Assembly (NCBI GenBank): GCA_023474975.1
Contig: JAMCXE010000033.1
Span: forward strand, 1-10,628
Reading direction: 5' to 3'
DNA: 10,628 nt
Source: Patescibacteria group bacterium
Lineage (GTDB): Bacteria > Patescibacteriota > Minisyncoccia > UBA6257 > 02-FULL-45-10c
Part shown: positions 1 through 7,108 of the stretch, one piece after another
How the letters are laid out: each line of letters begins with the position of its first letter
Numbering within the stretch: position 1 is the stretch's first letter
Position numbers and translations under genes: made by a program
The notes under the pieces: generated by a model
Database searches by the model: none
Told to the model about the DNA's origin: nothing
What the model saw: the letters and a program-made list of their open reading frames with translations, nothing else

Positions 1-257
1 AACGCGTTCGCGCCCAGAGCCGCCACTTTCCCTATAATTTCATGTCCGGCAACTAGTGGATACCCGGATATTCCCCAATCATTATTAAGAACTGATAAAT
101 CCGAATGGCACAGGCCGCAGTATTGTACCTCAATCTCCACTTCATCCGGCTTCAGCTTGCCGGGATCATATTCAAACGGAATGAATTTTTCTTTTGGGCC
201 ATGCGCCGCCCATGCGCGTATTTTTGAACCCTGCTTTGATGTTGATTCCTTTGGCAC
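1..257 (-). CDS. Zinc-dependent alcohol dehydrogenase, N-terminal part (runs off the window)
   Basis: The reverse strand encodes 85 residues before the window edge. They show the GroES-like N-terminal domain of medium-chain zinc alcohol dehydrogenases: CGLCHSDL (C47-L54), whose C50 is the expected first catalytic zinc ligand, and VAGHEIIGKV (69-78), whose H72-E73 give the second. The pattern resembles the cinnamyl-alcohol/YahK-like branch, cytoplasmic NAD(P)H-dependent aldehyde reductases; the substrate cannot be read from this fragment. The GTG start at 257 is chosen because AAGAGGTG (263-270) lies five bases upstream and an in-frame stop (270-272) precedes it. The gene follows the hydrogenase-like operon on the same strand after 113 bases containing hairpins, so cotranscription is possible but not shown. 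The cofactor-binding Rossmann domain lies outside the window. Confidence 0.9.
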   Translation of the reverse strand, partial: MPKESTSKQGSKIRAWAAHGPKEKFIPFEYDPGKLKPDEVEIEVQYCGLCHSDLSVLNNDWGISGYPLVAGHEIIGKVAALGANA

Positions 258-370
258 AACTACACCTCTTTACCCGCCTGCTTGGCGGAATTTATCCCGC
301 AGACAGCTTTGCTGTTGTGCGGGACCCCTAAAAACTCTTGGACGGACGGATAGCGGGACATTAGCATATT
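258..370. other. Intergenic region with two hairpins between the large-subunit gene and the dehydrogenase gene
   Basis: This 113-bp gap contains two adjacent inverted repeats. The first is CCGCC (274-278) with GGCGG (284-288) around a five-base loop. The second, 295-324, pairs TCCCGC with GCGGGA on the outside and ACAGC with GCTGT inside. Neither is followed by a T run on the minus strand, so they do not look like classical intrinsic terminators. They could still attenuate transcription into the dehydrogenase gene. The dehydrogenase ribosome binding site lies at 263-270. No extra gene is seen. Confidence 0.7.
284..325 (-). repeat. 42-bp dispersed hairpin repeat, copy A
   Basis: This segment is the reverse complement of 8031-8072 with one difference (A at 290). 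It folds into an imperfect hairpin (stem 295-307 with 311-324, TTT loop). Similarity to copy B stops at both ends of the 42 bases. It lies just downstream of the six-gene operon, while copy B lies upstream. I infer a dispersed, possibly mobile, intergenic palindromic element; no transposase or target-site duplication is visible. Confidence 0.85.
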
Positions 371-1966
371 TTATAAATCATTTCCAGTATAGGACAAATT
401 AAAACTTTTATTTATCAACGGAAAATCAGGTATTACATTGTCAAAACCTGCGTATCGCAGCACTGCCCAATTAATAAACGAGGGGTCACGCGGGGCAACC
501 CGGCTAATGTTTCCAGCTGCGTCTGTTGTGATAAAATAGACAATCTCTCCCCGCCATCCCTCCACCACGCTTATTACAAAAGCATTCTTTTTGAAGATAA
601 CATCAATATTGGGTATATTGATACCTCCTTCTGGCAATTTATTCAATGCATCTTGAATAATATTAATTGATGCATGGGTTTCTTTGATACGAACACGGAA
701 TCGTGCATAAACATCTCCATCTTGCTCGGTTGCAACTTCGCCAAGCAAAAGCTTGTCATAAGCTGCATACGGATAGTCAAAGCGTGCATCGTTTGACATA
801 CCAACGGCTTTCCCGGCAACGCCAACAACACCATGCTTTTTGGCAATTTTAGCCGAAAGCGTCCCCGTGCCTTTGAGACGATTTAAAAGAGATGTGCTAT
901 TTACTGCTACCGCGATAACTTCGGAAAAATCTTTGCTTAAGTTTTCCAGTTCCAAAGATAATTTACTTTTTTCTCTATTATCAATATCTTTGGTTACTCC
1001 GCTAATCACATTTACGCCACGCAAAAACCGGCTTCCGGTAATTCTTTCGTTTATTTGCATAACTATTTCCCGCAGTCGTGCGCCTTGCGCCCCGCCAAAA
1101 TTAAAACCTGTGTCCATCATAATTGCGCCAATATCACCAAAATGATTAGCTAACCGTTCCATCTCGGCATAAATAACTCGTAAATATCGCGTACGCTCTG
1201 GCACATTGATATCGCTTAATTTTTCTAACGCCTGACAAAAAACAAGCGAATGGCTAAAAGAGCTATCACCAGAAATTTTTTCTGATAATTTTACCTTATC
1301 ATTAAGCGATAGGACTTCAAGCAATTTCTCGCTGCCCTTATGCGTGAAGCCAAGTCGTGGTTCCAAAAGAACAATGCGCTCTCCAGCAACGCTAAAGCGG
1401 AAATGGCCCGGTTCAATAATGCCAGCGTGAATTGGGCCGACTGGAATTTCATAAATGCCTTCGCCTTTAACTTTTTGAAAACGATATGAACCACTTGCTG
1501 TTTTAGGTCTTGTCTGGCAACTAAAATCTTTTCTCAAAGGGAAAACATCTGTTGGCCAATTTTCATGAAGTATTATCGGTCTTGAATCACGGCATCCAAT
1601 TGGAGTAAGTCCAAAAAATGTTTGAATTTTTCTTTCGTAATTCAAAGCTTCAAAAATATTAAGAGATAGTGATGGAAATTCTGTTGTATTTTTTAATTGA
1701 ATAAAAGGAACAATAAATATGTTTTCTTGAGGTACGCCAAAAACATACCAGATTTTAAAGCAGCCATTTTCTGCTCTTTCATCGGTCGCGGTGATAAGCT
1801 TGAGCGAAAGATTTTTATTGCCGCGTAAATCACTGGCCACTTTCTTTATTTCTGAAGTGGATATTTCAAATATAGCGGTATTATCGCAAAATTTTACTTC
1901 TGCATCTTTAGGAATATATTGTTGTGTTTTTTCTTTCATCATATTATTGGTAGTGTAAAACCCCAT
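371..1966 (-). CDS. Group 4 hydrogenase-like large subunit (HycE/HyfG/NuoCD family) without NiFe ligands, Ehr type
   Basis: This 531-residue protein joins a NuoC-like 30-kDa domain (about 20-150) to a NuoD/hydrogenase large-subunit domain (about 160-531), as in HycE and HyfG. Family signatures include GPIHAGIIEPGHFRF (177-191), ERTRYLRVIYAEMERLANH (257-275) and the C-terminal RDPSFINW (493-500). In true hydrogenases the NiFe centre is held by two CxxC motifs. Here the first (normally ERxCGxC) reads EKISGDS (229-235), with S232 and S235 in place of cysteine. The second (normally CxxC near the C terminus) reads SYTG (525-528). All four ligands are therefore gone, while the surrounding fold signature is kept, so the protein should not catalyse H2 chemistry. 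This matches the described Ehr group. It is the last gene of the operon and overlaps hyfF by 23 bases if the first ATG is used. An ATG at 1942, one base after the hyfF stop, is an equally plausible start; neither has a strong ribosome binding site. Confidence 0.93.
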   Translation of the reverse strand: MGFYTTNNMMKEKTQQYIPKDAEVKFCDNTAIFEISTSEIKKVASDLRGNKNLSLKLITATDERAENGCFKIWYVFGVPQENIFIVPFIQLKNTTEFPSLSLNIFEALNYERKIQTFFGLTPIGCRDSRPIILHENWPTDVFPLRKDFSCQTRPKTASGSYRFQKVKGEGIYEIPVGPIHAGIIEPGHFRFSVAGERIVLLEPRLGFTHKGSEKLLEVLSLNDKVKLSEKISGDSSFSHSLVFCQALEKLSDINVPERTRYLRVIYAEMERLANHFGDIGAIMMDTGFNFGGAQGARLREIVMQINERITGSRFLRGVNVISGVTKDIDNREKSKLSLELENLSKDFSEVIAVAVNSTSLLNRLKGTGTLSAKIAKKHGVVGVAGKAVGMSNDARFDYPYAAYDKLLLGEVATEQDGDVYARFRVRIKETHASINIIQDALNKLPEGGINIPNIDVIFKKNAFVISVVEGWRGEIVYFITTDAAGNISRVAPRDPSFINWAVLRYAGFDNVIPDFPLINKSFNLSYTGNDL

Positions 1967-3389
1967 CTTTTATTAATGTGGATAAAAAGGATGGCATATA
2001 AAAACTTAAAATGACAACTATGCCAATAAGCGCAAGTGGAGGGATAATGAGCCAAATGCTTTCTTCACCTGTTTTAATTTCATCCGGTTTTCCCCCAAAG
2101 GTCATAGCGGTAGCATGATGAAAAAATCCAATAAACAACAAAACTGCAAAAAGGAGCGCGGTGATGCTAATGACTGGGTACGTTTTTATTCCCACGGAGA
2201 GAATTAATAATTTGGTTATAAACATCCCAAATGGTGGCGTACCGGTAATGATAAAAAATCCAATAAGAAAAAGAATGCCTGTAATAGGAAGCGCAATGAA
2301 AGTTCCTTTTACCTTAGCTATCCTCGTTGAGCTATATTTTAAGAATATCGTTCCAGCAGATAAAAATAAAGCAGATTTCACGATAGCGTGGTAGATTATA
2401 TGCAGAATTGCGCCCAAAACACCCAAACCGCCAAAGCCAAATCCTAACGTAGCAATACCCATATTCTCAATACTATGATAGGCCAACAAGCGCTTATAAT
2501 TCTTTTGAGTAAAGTTGATTAATGCGGCAATAATAATTGAAAACAAGCCAAAAACAATCAGCAGGGTTTGAGAAAAATGCTGGCCGATACCCGCATCCGT
2601 AATGATTTTAAATCGGATAACGACGACAAAAGCTACATTAAGCAATACTCCGGATAAGAGTGCACTAATTGGCGCGGGAGCCTTGCTGTGAGCATCCGGC
2701 AACCAGGTGTGCATAGGTGCAAGCCCAACCTTCGTTCCATAACCAATCAACACAAAAATAAAGGCGATTTTGGCAAGCACTGGATCGAGATGCGTAGCAT
2801 TTGCCGCCAGTGACTGCCAACTGACAAATCCATTTTCACCTGATGAGTTAACGGAAGTAAAATATAAAAGTGTACCAAAAAATCCCAAAAGCAAACCGAC
2901 GGAGTTAATGATCAAATATTTCCATGCCCCTTCAATAGCCGACGGTTTATTGTAGAAGCTTATGAGAAATGCGGTGGAAAGAGTCGTGGCTTCAATAGAA
3001 ATCCATGCAAAAATCGGATTATTGGCCGTTATGGCTAAAAACATTGCTGCAAGAAAAAGGTTTAGCAAAACAAAATATTGCCTTACCCTTGTAAAACCAA
3101 TGATATCTTTGGCAGTTTCCTGCCGAAGATATGGGATGGAATAGATAGTCGTAGCAAGGCCGACGCAAGCAATAATGAGCATCACAATAGCTCCAAGCGA
3201 ATCAATAGAGAAAAAAACAAATGGAGAATAAACACCAGAAGCAGAAACTTTTAAAGCAACAACAATAGATTCGAATAATACAATAAAAGAAGCAATAACA
3301 GAAAAAAACTCAATAACACCTCTACGTTTAATTAATAAGCTTATTAGTGCTGTAATTATTAAAGTTGTAATTATAAATAGTATTTCCAT
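1944..3389 (-). CDS. hyfF: HyfF-like proton-conducting antiporter-like subunit (NuoL/M/N family)
   Basis: This 481-residue polytopic membrane protein (about 13-14 hydrophobic segments) belongs to the Mrp-antiporter/NuoL-M-N superfamily and would form one of two ion channels in the membrane arm. Residues known to carry protons in this family are present: the TM5 glutamate in AWISIEATTL (E133), the TM7 lysine in GYGTKVGLAPMHTWLPDAH (K220), K299 in KRLLAYHSIENMG, H330/H334 and K338 in HIIYHAIVKSALFLSAGT, and a TM12 lysine in GTPPFGMFITK (K393). The channel therefore looks functional, in contrast to the degenerate redox subunits. Four bases separate it from hyfE upstream, and its stop lies inside or next to the start of the large-subunit gene, which implies translational coupling. 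HyfD could be the alternative name; the position before the large subunit favours HyfF. Confidence 0.93.
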   Translation of the reverse strand: MEILFIITTLIITALISLLIKRRGVIEFFSVIASFIVLFESIVVALKVSASGVYSPFVFFSIDSLGAIVMLIIACVGLATTIYSIPYLRQETAKDIIGFTRVRQYFVLLNLFLAAMFLAITANNPIFAWISIEATTLSTAFLISFYNKPSAIEGAWKYLIINSVGLLLGFFGTLLYFTSVNSSGENGFVSWQSLAANATHLDPVLAKIAFIFVLIGYGTKVGLAPMHTWLPDAHSKAPAPISALLSGVLLNVAFVVVIRFKIITDAGIGQHFSQTLLIVFGLFSIIIAALINFTQKNYKRLLAYHSIENMGIATLGFGFGGLGVLGAILHIIYHAIVKSALFLSAGTIFLKYSSTRIAKVKGTFIALPITGILFLIGFFIITGTPPFGMFITKLLILSVGIKTYPVISITALLFAVLLFIGFFHHATAMTFGGKPDEIKTGEESIWLIIPPLALIGIVVILSFYMPSFLSTLIKDGVLHYQ

Positions 3390-3393
3390 AGTT

Positions 3394-4041
3394 TTAATCT
3401 TTTAACTTATTCATAGTAGTTATATCAAGAGATCCGAAATGTTTGTAAATCATCGATACAAACACGATAGCAATAATCAGCCAAATAAAAATATTAAATA
3501 TAATACCGAGCTGAAGCGCTGGCGACCGTTCCAGTCCGGCAAAAATAGTAAACGCAACGATACTGTTTTCAAGGGAAAGAATGCCAATAATTTGTGACAA
3601 CGCTCCCTTGCGGTTGATTAGCAGAAAAAGAGAAAGAAGCATAGCGGAAAATGCCAGCGACAGCAATACTTGATTGGCGGGGAAAATACCAGTCAATGGT
3701 GCGAATTTCTGGGAATGGGCAAAAAAAGTCAATACGGCAATAATTATTAATGTTTTTATTTGGCTGATTAAAGTGCTGACGGAAAACGTTAATTCGTGTT
3801 TTTGAATCAATTTGATAAAAAATACCGGAGCTAAAATTACTTTAACAATCAAAACAAGCAGAGCAATAAAGAGTAAAGACAGATTGCTTGTTTCAAAAAA
3901 ATAGCCAAAAAGTATCGCTGTAATTGCCAATGATTGAAGGCCATACGCTAGGGCTGCCCCAACATTCTTTTTTGTAATATGCAAAAGGACAATGGTTCCG
4001 AAAACTATCTCCAATAAAAATTGTAAAGTTAAAATATTCAT
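3394..4041 (-). CDS. hyfE: HyfE-like membrane subunit (NuoK/MnhC-related)
   Basis: This small hydrophobic protein (215 residues from the ATG at 4041) has about seven predicted membrane segments. The C-terminal half carries LSLENSIVAFTIFAG, typical of HyfE and comparable to the conserved membrane glutamate of NuoK. In hydrogenase-4-type complexes HyfE sits in the membrane arm between the NuoH-like subunit and the antiporter-like subunits. The longest frame begins with GTG at 4053. I prefer ATG 4041 (MNILTLQF) because it opens directly into the first membrane segment. A very strong ribosome binding site, AAGGAGGT (4069-4076), lies 27 bases from that ATG, with a small hairpin in between (separate entry), so the start is uncertain by four codons. 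The gap to hyfC upstream is the largest in the operon (about 70-80 bp); hyfF follows after four bases. Confidence 0.88.
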   Translation of the reverse strand: MNILTLQFLLEIVFGTIVLLHITKKNVGAALAYGLQSLAITAILFGYFFETSNLSLLFIALLVLIVKVILAPVFFIKLIQKHELTFSVSTLISQIKTLIIIAVLTFFAHSQKFAPLTGIFPANQVLLSLAFSAMLLSLFLLINRKGALSQIIGILSLENSIVAFTIFAGLERSPALQLGIIFNIFIWLIIAIVFVSMIYKHFGSLDITTMNKLKD

Positions 4042-4052
4042 AATTGACCACA

Positions 4053-4076
4053 CCCCGCTACAGTGGGGACCTCCTT
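4053..4076 (-). promoter_or_regulatory. Hairpin between a strong Shine-Dalgarno sequence and the hyfE start
   Basis: On the minus strand AAGGAGGT (4069-4076) is immediately followed by CCCC-N8-GGGG (4068-4053), a four-pair GC stem. The ATG at 4041 lies 27 bases from the ribosome binding site, too far for normal initiation. If the 16-base hairpin folds, the effective spacing drops to about 11 bases. This could be a structured translation-initiation region that sets HyfE stoichiometry, or a small palindrome that landed between a ribosome binding site and its gene. The alternative GTG start at 4053 would have a 15-base spacing, with its G inside the stem. Confidence 0.5.
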
Positions 4077-4122
4077 CTTTATAAATTCCACATGCTCATT
4101 TTGGCATTTAACCGTATATTGA

Positions 4123-5049
4123 TTAGTAAATAAGGCCTAGTGCCACAATGTTAAAAATAAAAGATATTAACAAAAGATCCGGCAATCGAAAAAAACGAAA
4201 TTTCGCCATACTGGATTCAATAAAAGCAATGACCATACAAAAAATAAATATTTTTGCCATAAAAATGGTGATGCCCATAACAATTTCGCCGGCATATGCG
4301 TTTTGTGCCAAACCGAATGGGAAAAAAAGATTTGCCCCCAGAGCAAAGAAAATAAACAGCTTATTGGCCGATGCCCATTCCATAAGAGCCAATCTTTTCC
4401 CGGAATATTCCAAAATCATCGCTTCGTGAATCATTGTCAATTCCAAATGAGTATCCGGATTGTCATAGGGAAACCTTGCCGTCTCAGCCAGTAGAACAAT
4501 AAGAAATCCACTAAAAGCTAATAACACAGAAAGAACATGCTGGCCTTGCCCGAACATAGTTGAGCTGGATATGGCAAACAAATTCGAAGTGCCGCTTACC
4601 AAAGCCACTGTCAGGAGAGAAAAAATAAGCCCCCCTTCTGCCAATGCGGAAAGGGTCATTTCCCGGCTGGAACCGAATCCTCCAAAAGCGCTGCCCGTAT
4701 CCATGCCGGCTAGTGCCAAAAAGAAAGTGCTGATAGCCAACGCATAAACAATAATCAACATATCTCCGGTCAAAGTACTTTTGAAGAATGATGTAAATAT
4801 CGGGATACTCGCGCCCACCACAATAGTTACTGCAAAAATAATAAATGGAGCAGAGCGGAAAATCCAAGAGGCATCATGGCTTATTATTTCATCTTTGTGC
4901 AAGAGCTTCCATAAATCTTTGTATGGTTGAAAAATACTTGCTCCTTGACGATTTTGAAGCTTTGCTTTTATCTTTTTGATAATACCAATACAAAGCGGTG
5001 ATATTACCGGTGCAAAAATAAATTGAATTGTCCAAATAAATATTGTCAT
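4123..5049 (-). CDS. hyfC: HyfC-like membrane anchor subunit (NuoH family)
   Basis: This 308-residue protein has about eight membrane segments and is a NuoH/HyfC homologue, the membrane subunit that docks the soluble arm and links it to the ion channels. Conserved family stretches are NRQGASIFQPYKDLWKLLHK (33-52), GSSREM (126-131), LAETARFPYDNPDTHLELT (187-205), IHEAMILEYSG (207-217) and ESSMAKFRFFRLPDLL (278-293). The acidic and basic loop residues that connect the quinone/NiFe-side cavity to the membrane in complex I-like enzymes (E189, R192, D196, E203, E209) are retained. The length is normal. The gene starts three bases after the hyfB stop, and hyfE follows. The level of conservation implies that this subunit still has a soluble partner to bind, even though that partner seems to have lost its cofactors. 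Confidence 0.94.
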   Translation of the reverse strand: MTIFIWTIQFIFAPVISPLCIGIIKKIKAKLQNRQGASIFQPYKDLWKLLHKDEIISHDASWIFRSAPFIIFAVTIVVGASIPIFTSFFKSTLTGDMLIIVYALAISTFFLALAGMDTGSAFGGFGSSREMTLSALAEGGLIFSLLTVALVSGTSNLFAISSSTMFGQGQHVLSVLLAFSGFLIVLLAETARFPYDNPDTHLELTMIHEAMILEYSGKRLALMEWASANKLFIFFALGANLFFPFGLAQNAYAGEIVMGITIFMAKIFIFCMVIAFIESSMAKFRFFRLPDLLLISFIFNIVALGLIY

Positions 5050-5052
5050 AAT

Positions 5053-7104
5053 TTATAATATTACAAATAATGTGATTAAAAGTGCGATAAAAATATATAA
5101 GATGTAGACATTAATATTTCCACTTTGAATATTTTTCACACGCAAAGACAGTGCGTTAACTATCTTATGTAATGGCTGATAAAAATAAGACTGGTGGATA
5201 TCGCGTGCGCCTAAAATAACTGTTCTGGATTTTGGCAAATATCTGCTTTCTGAGTCATGATATTCAATTTCGTGTTGAATGCTTGGTTTTAATATACCTT
5301 TGAAAATAAGAACAATGGAACGGGCAAATCCTGTCGTGGTTATTTCCATGCGCGAAGTTAAGTCGGTTCCACAATCCCAAGTGGCGCCAATTTTTATTTT
5401 TTGCCGTTTATTAATTATAAATTGAGTGATAAATACTACGATAAAAATCACGGCAAGAAAAAGCGTCAAAAATGCGAGTCCCGAAACAGAGGCAAAACCG
5501 TTTCCCACAGTTAGGACTTTGCCTCTCGATAATGAAACCAAAGAAGGAGCAGCTTGAAAAATGCCAAGGCTATTTCCTGCTTTTTCAAGAAAAAATGTCA
5601 ATTGTCCGGAAAATATTCCGAATAAGAGAGATAGTGTCGCCAGCGCGCCCATGCCGGCGAGCAAAGGAAATGACGACTCTTTGGAGTGAGTAACTTCAGC
5701 GCTTCTCGGACGAGCAAGAAATGTCGCGCCAAAGGCCTTAACAAAACAGGTCAACGCCAGCCCCCCGGTAAATGCTAATGCTCCGGCTGCCAATATAAAA
5801 ATCCACCGTGTGGAAAAATTTAGCGATATAATTCCCTGAAATAATGATTGAAATGTCATCCACTCGCTAAAAAATCCGTTAAAAGGCGGCAAGGCGGATA
5901 TTGCCATTGCTCCAATTAAAAAGAAAAAGGCAGTTTGCGGCATATATTTAATAAGTCCGCCATATTCTTCCATATTTCTCGTATGCGTTTGATTAATCAC
6001 TGAACCGGCACTTAAAAAAAGCAGGGATTTAAAGGTGGCATGGTTTAAGGTGTGGAAAAGTGCCGCAACTAAACCTAAAAGCGCTAACGATTGCATGCCA
6101 AGCGAGGAAAAAGTAAGCGCGCTTCCAATACCGAGCAATATAATTCCGATATTTTCAATACTGTGATATGCCAAAAGTCTTTTTATATCATGCTCCGTGA
6201 GCGCGTATAAAACTCCAAGCAAAGAAGATATTGCTCCAACAACCAGAACAGTGAGTCCCCACCAGGCTGGAACCGGCTGGAGGATATCAAGAAACAATCT
6301 AATCATCATAAAAATACCGGTTTTAATCATGACGCCGGACATCAAAGCGGAGACATGAGAAGGAGCAGCCGGATGGGCAGCCGGGAGCCAGATATGGAAC
6401 GGCACGATGCCGGCTTTTGTGCCAAAGCCAATCAGAGCAAATACAAAAATCACATTTTTAACAGATGACGGGATAAGTATGGCACCAGTTTTTATTGCCT
6501 CGAAATCAAATGAACCTGTAAATTTATAGAGTAGTAAAAAAGAAATGATAATAAAAGCCGTGCCGATATGGGTCATGACGAGATACAAAAAACCGGCGTT
6601 TATATTATTTTTTTCATTGCGGTCATAAACAACGAGAAAATATGAAGCAATGGACATAATTTCCCATGCGATCAAGAAGAAGAGTCCATTTGAAGCCGTC
6701 ACAACCAAGAGCATGCCTGCAATAAACAAATGATAAAAAAATCCCAGCGCACCGATGTTATATTTTTTATAAAAATGTTTTACATATCCGGCTCCATAAA
6801 TAGAACAAAAAAGAATAATCAAGGATATAATAAAAATAAAAATTGCCGATAGCATATCAATATGCAAAGATAGTGAGAGGAGAGGAAACGGAGATACTCC
6901 ATCCGTAAAAGATAGGGCGTCTCCGGAAATGATTGTCGAGAGTGAAAAAAGCAATCCCCACAAAGAACCAACAATAGCAAAAAAACTGCTCCAGATATTT
7001 GCCAAAGCGTCATCTTTCCCTAATAATAAAGAACCCATCGCGCCGATGAAAAATAGCGAGAGTAAAATAAAAAAACTTATCGGTGATGTAATAATTTCTA
7101 ACAT
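5053..7104 (-). CDS. hyfB: HyfB-like proton-conducting subunit (NuoL family)
   Basis: This 683-residue integral membrane protein is the larger antiporter-like subunit. Its N-terminal and central part is a full NuoL/M/N domain with E148 in IAWEIMSIASYFLVVYDR, K230 in GFGTKAGIVPFHIWLPAAH, K308 in HDIKRLLAYHSIENIG, H353/K359 in HTLNHATFKSLLFLSAG and E414 in ALPPFNGFFSEW. These are the charges expected along the proton path. The C-terminal extension contains GATWDCG (about 570-576) and the Y-H-rich stretch before a final membrane segment, which is characteristic of HyfB/HycC rather than true NuoL. It starts four bases after the small-subunit gene and ends three bases before hyfC. With HyfF it makes two antiporter-like channels; a third (HyfD) is absent. 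Confidence 0.95.
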   Translation of the reverse strand: MLEIITSPISFFILLSLFFIGAMGSLLLGKDDALANIWSSFFAIVGSLWGLLFSLSTIISGDALSFTDGVSPFPLLSLSLHIDMLSAIFIFIISLIILFCSIYGAGYVKHFYKKYNIGALGFFYHLFIAGMLLVVTASNGLFFLIAWEIMSIASYFLVVYDRNEKNNINAGFLYLVMTHIGTAFIIISFLLLYKFTGSFDFEAIKTGAILIPSSVKNVIFVFALIGFGTKAGIVPFHIWLPAAHPAAPSHVSALMSGVMIKTGIFMMIRLFLDILQPVPAWWGLTVLVVGAISSLLGVLYALTEHDIKRLLAYHSIENIGIILLGIGSALTFSSLGMQSLALLGLVAALFHTLNHATFKSLLFLSAGSVINQTHTRNMEEYGGLIKYMPQTAFFFLIGAMAISALPPFNGFFSEWMTFQSLFQGIISLNFSTRWIFILAAGALAFTGGLALTCFVKAFGATFLARPRSAEVTHSKESSFPLLAGMGALATLSLLFGIFSGQLTFFLEKAGNSLGIFQAAPSLVSLSRGKVLTVGNGFASVSGLAFLTLFLAVIFIVVFITQFIINKRQKIKIGATWDCGTDLTSRMEITTTGFARSIVLIFKGILKPSIQHEIEYHDSESRYLPKSRTVILGARDIHQSYFYQPLHKIVNALSLRVKNIQSGNINVYILYIFIALLITLFVIL

Positions 7105-7108
7105 ATTA

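Noticed and set aside
332..370. Intrinsic terminator directly after the large-subunit gene
   Set aside because: There is no GC stem followed by T residues on the minus strand here; the nearby hairpins at 274-324 lack T tails.
157..402. Plus-strand frame of 81 codons
   Set aside because: It lies opposite the dehydrogenase start and runs through the hairpin repeat; the translation has no recognisable domain.
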